Origin: Nocardia sp. SYP-A9097
Lineage (GTDB): Bacteria; Actinomycetota; Actinomycetes; Mycobacteriales; Mycobacteriaceae
Direction of reading: 5' to 3'
Length of the DNA stretch: 64,000 nt
Assembly: GCF_009649815.1 (NCBI RefSeq)
Contig: NZ_WJIC01000001.1
Coordinates: forward strand, 496,001-560,000
The notes under the pieces are model-generated. The model was given only the letters and a program-made list of their open reading frames with translations. It ran no database searches and had not been told where the DNA came from. Position numbers and translations under genes: made by a program. Positions 63,414-64,000 of this stretch are shown here, in pieces (positions within the stretch are counted from its first letter, which is position 1; each line of letters opens with the position of its first letter).

Positions 63414-64000
63414 ACAGTGATGAGTCCGGAGCCGCCCGCGCGACCGAGTTCGGTCGCATGGCCGATCGAGATGTCCTGGGTGGCCGGTGTGTTGTGCCGG
63501 ACCAGCTGTACGCCGTAGCGGCCGAGCGTCGGATCGGAGAGTGTGAAGGTGACCTCGCCACTGCGGGTGTCGACATCGGTGCGCAGCTGGGTATTGGTCG
63601 CGGGATCGGCGGCGAGGCCGAGGTTCTCCCCGAGTGGTGTGTGCTGCACCAGATCCGCCACGGTGGCGAACACATTGGTGTCGACCGTGACCGAGACCGA
63701 ATTGCGCTGGGCCGGAACGATTACCGCGCCGACATAGGTACTGCCGAGTCGCAACTGTCCGGCTATCGCACTGGGCCGGGCCGCGCCGGTGACCTCGCCG
63801 CTGTATCCCGCCGCGGGGATCGGAACCGATTGTGGCCCCGCGGTTTCGATGGTGTGCGGCGTGAAAAACGCTGCCAGCCCGATATTGTCGGAGATCGCCG
63901 TGCTGTCCGCGGGTAGCGGATCGGTAATCCCCGATGCCGCGGCCGGGTCGTGCGACCGGGCGGGTGCGGCGATGATGGTCCCGGACTTCTGCGTTCCGGC
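63410..64000 (-). CDS. Unknown protein, N-terminus beyond window
   Basis: The C-terminal about 196 residues are visible (GLAAFFTPHTIETAGPQS, RLGSTYVGAVIVPAQRNSVSVTVDTNVFATVADLVQHTPLG, and FTLSDPTLGRYGVQLVRHNTPATQDISIGHATELG at the end). I recognise no domain. The text is Ala/Thr/Val-rich and beta-leaning, with no transmembrane helix in this part. It overlaps the lhgO start by four bases, so it is probably in the same operon. Confidence 0.7.
   Translation of the reverse strand, partial: AGTQKSGTIIAAPARSHDPAAASGITDPLPADSTAISDNIGLAAFFTPHTIETAGPQSVPIPAAGYSGEVTGAARPSAIAGQLRLGSTYVGAVIVPAQRNSVSVTVDTNVFATVADLVQHTPLGENLGLAADPATNTQLRTDVDTRSGEVTFTLSDPTLGRYGVQLVRHNTPATQDISIGHATELGRAGGSGLITV

Overview
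The window is GC-rich actinobacterial chromosome, almost certainly from Nocardia or a very close relative in the Mycobacteriales. The replication-origin neighbourhood has the mycobacterial order: recF-dnaN-oriC-dnaA-rpmH-rnpA-yidD-yidC-khpB-rsmG-parA-parB-(Rv3916c-like)-cwlM-trxA-trxB-rsmA-sigM-murJ fusion-(Rv3909-like)-mutT-pcnA. An Mce operon, an XRE/DUF397 pair and many GTG starts fit the same group. Genus is inferred from content and order only; no database search was made.

1-11.4 kb: origin and segregation. recF (cut by the window edge), dnaN and dnaA are on the minus strand. The 760-bp oriC between dnaN and dnaA holds at least a dozen DnaA-box-like nonamers, an AT-rich stretch followed by TAG-TAG-TAG and two contiguous boxes (the layout of a DnaA-trio unwinding element), and ten CTCGAG palindromes in 338 bp, many exactly 11 or 22 bp apart. 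On the plus strand lie L34, RNase P protein, YidD, YidC, KhpB, RsmG and ParA/ParB, with three parS-like palindromes, two of them inside coding starts.

11.4-26 kb: envelope and redox block. This holds a GNAT-like gene, cwlM (28-bp perfect palindrome just upstream), trxA-trxB, an anti-sigma/SigM pair, a 1449-residue MurJ-pseudokinase-ectodomain fusion, a DUF6049 protein and a Nudix hydrolase (minus strand), with pcnA divergent. CwlM and the MurJ fusion belong to the PknB-controlled peptidoglycan network known from mycobacteria.

26-41.9 kb: metabolic and regulatory genes. They are a Mop-domain regulator with modABC, pxpABC (5-oxoprolinase), a secreted DUF4185 protein, an MFS exporter, a Nudix hydrolase, a pirin, a DUF4190 membrane protein, an uncharacterised 169-residue protein divergent from an XRE(DUF5753)/DUF397 pair, and a Zmp1-like M13 peptidase.

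42-51 kb: a carbohydrate/glycerol-phosphate-type ABC importer, an L,D-transpeptidase, a cytochrome P450, a small lipoprotein and a secreted S1 protease.

51-60.7 kb: a complete Mce operon (two YrbE permeases, MceA-F, one Mas protein). A TAGAACAAGTTCTA palindrome upstream matches the published KstR pattern, hinting at steroid-responsive control.

60.7-64 kb: RNase HI, an SRPBCC protein, L-2-hydroxyglutarate oxidase and a partial unknown gene. A roughly 93-bp repeat with two GGGGGCG-AGCCCCC hairpins occurs twice, each time abutting the 3' end of a minus-strand gene in a convergent gap (26.2 and 60.9 kb).
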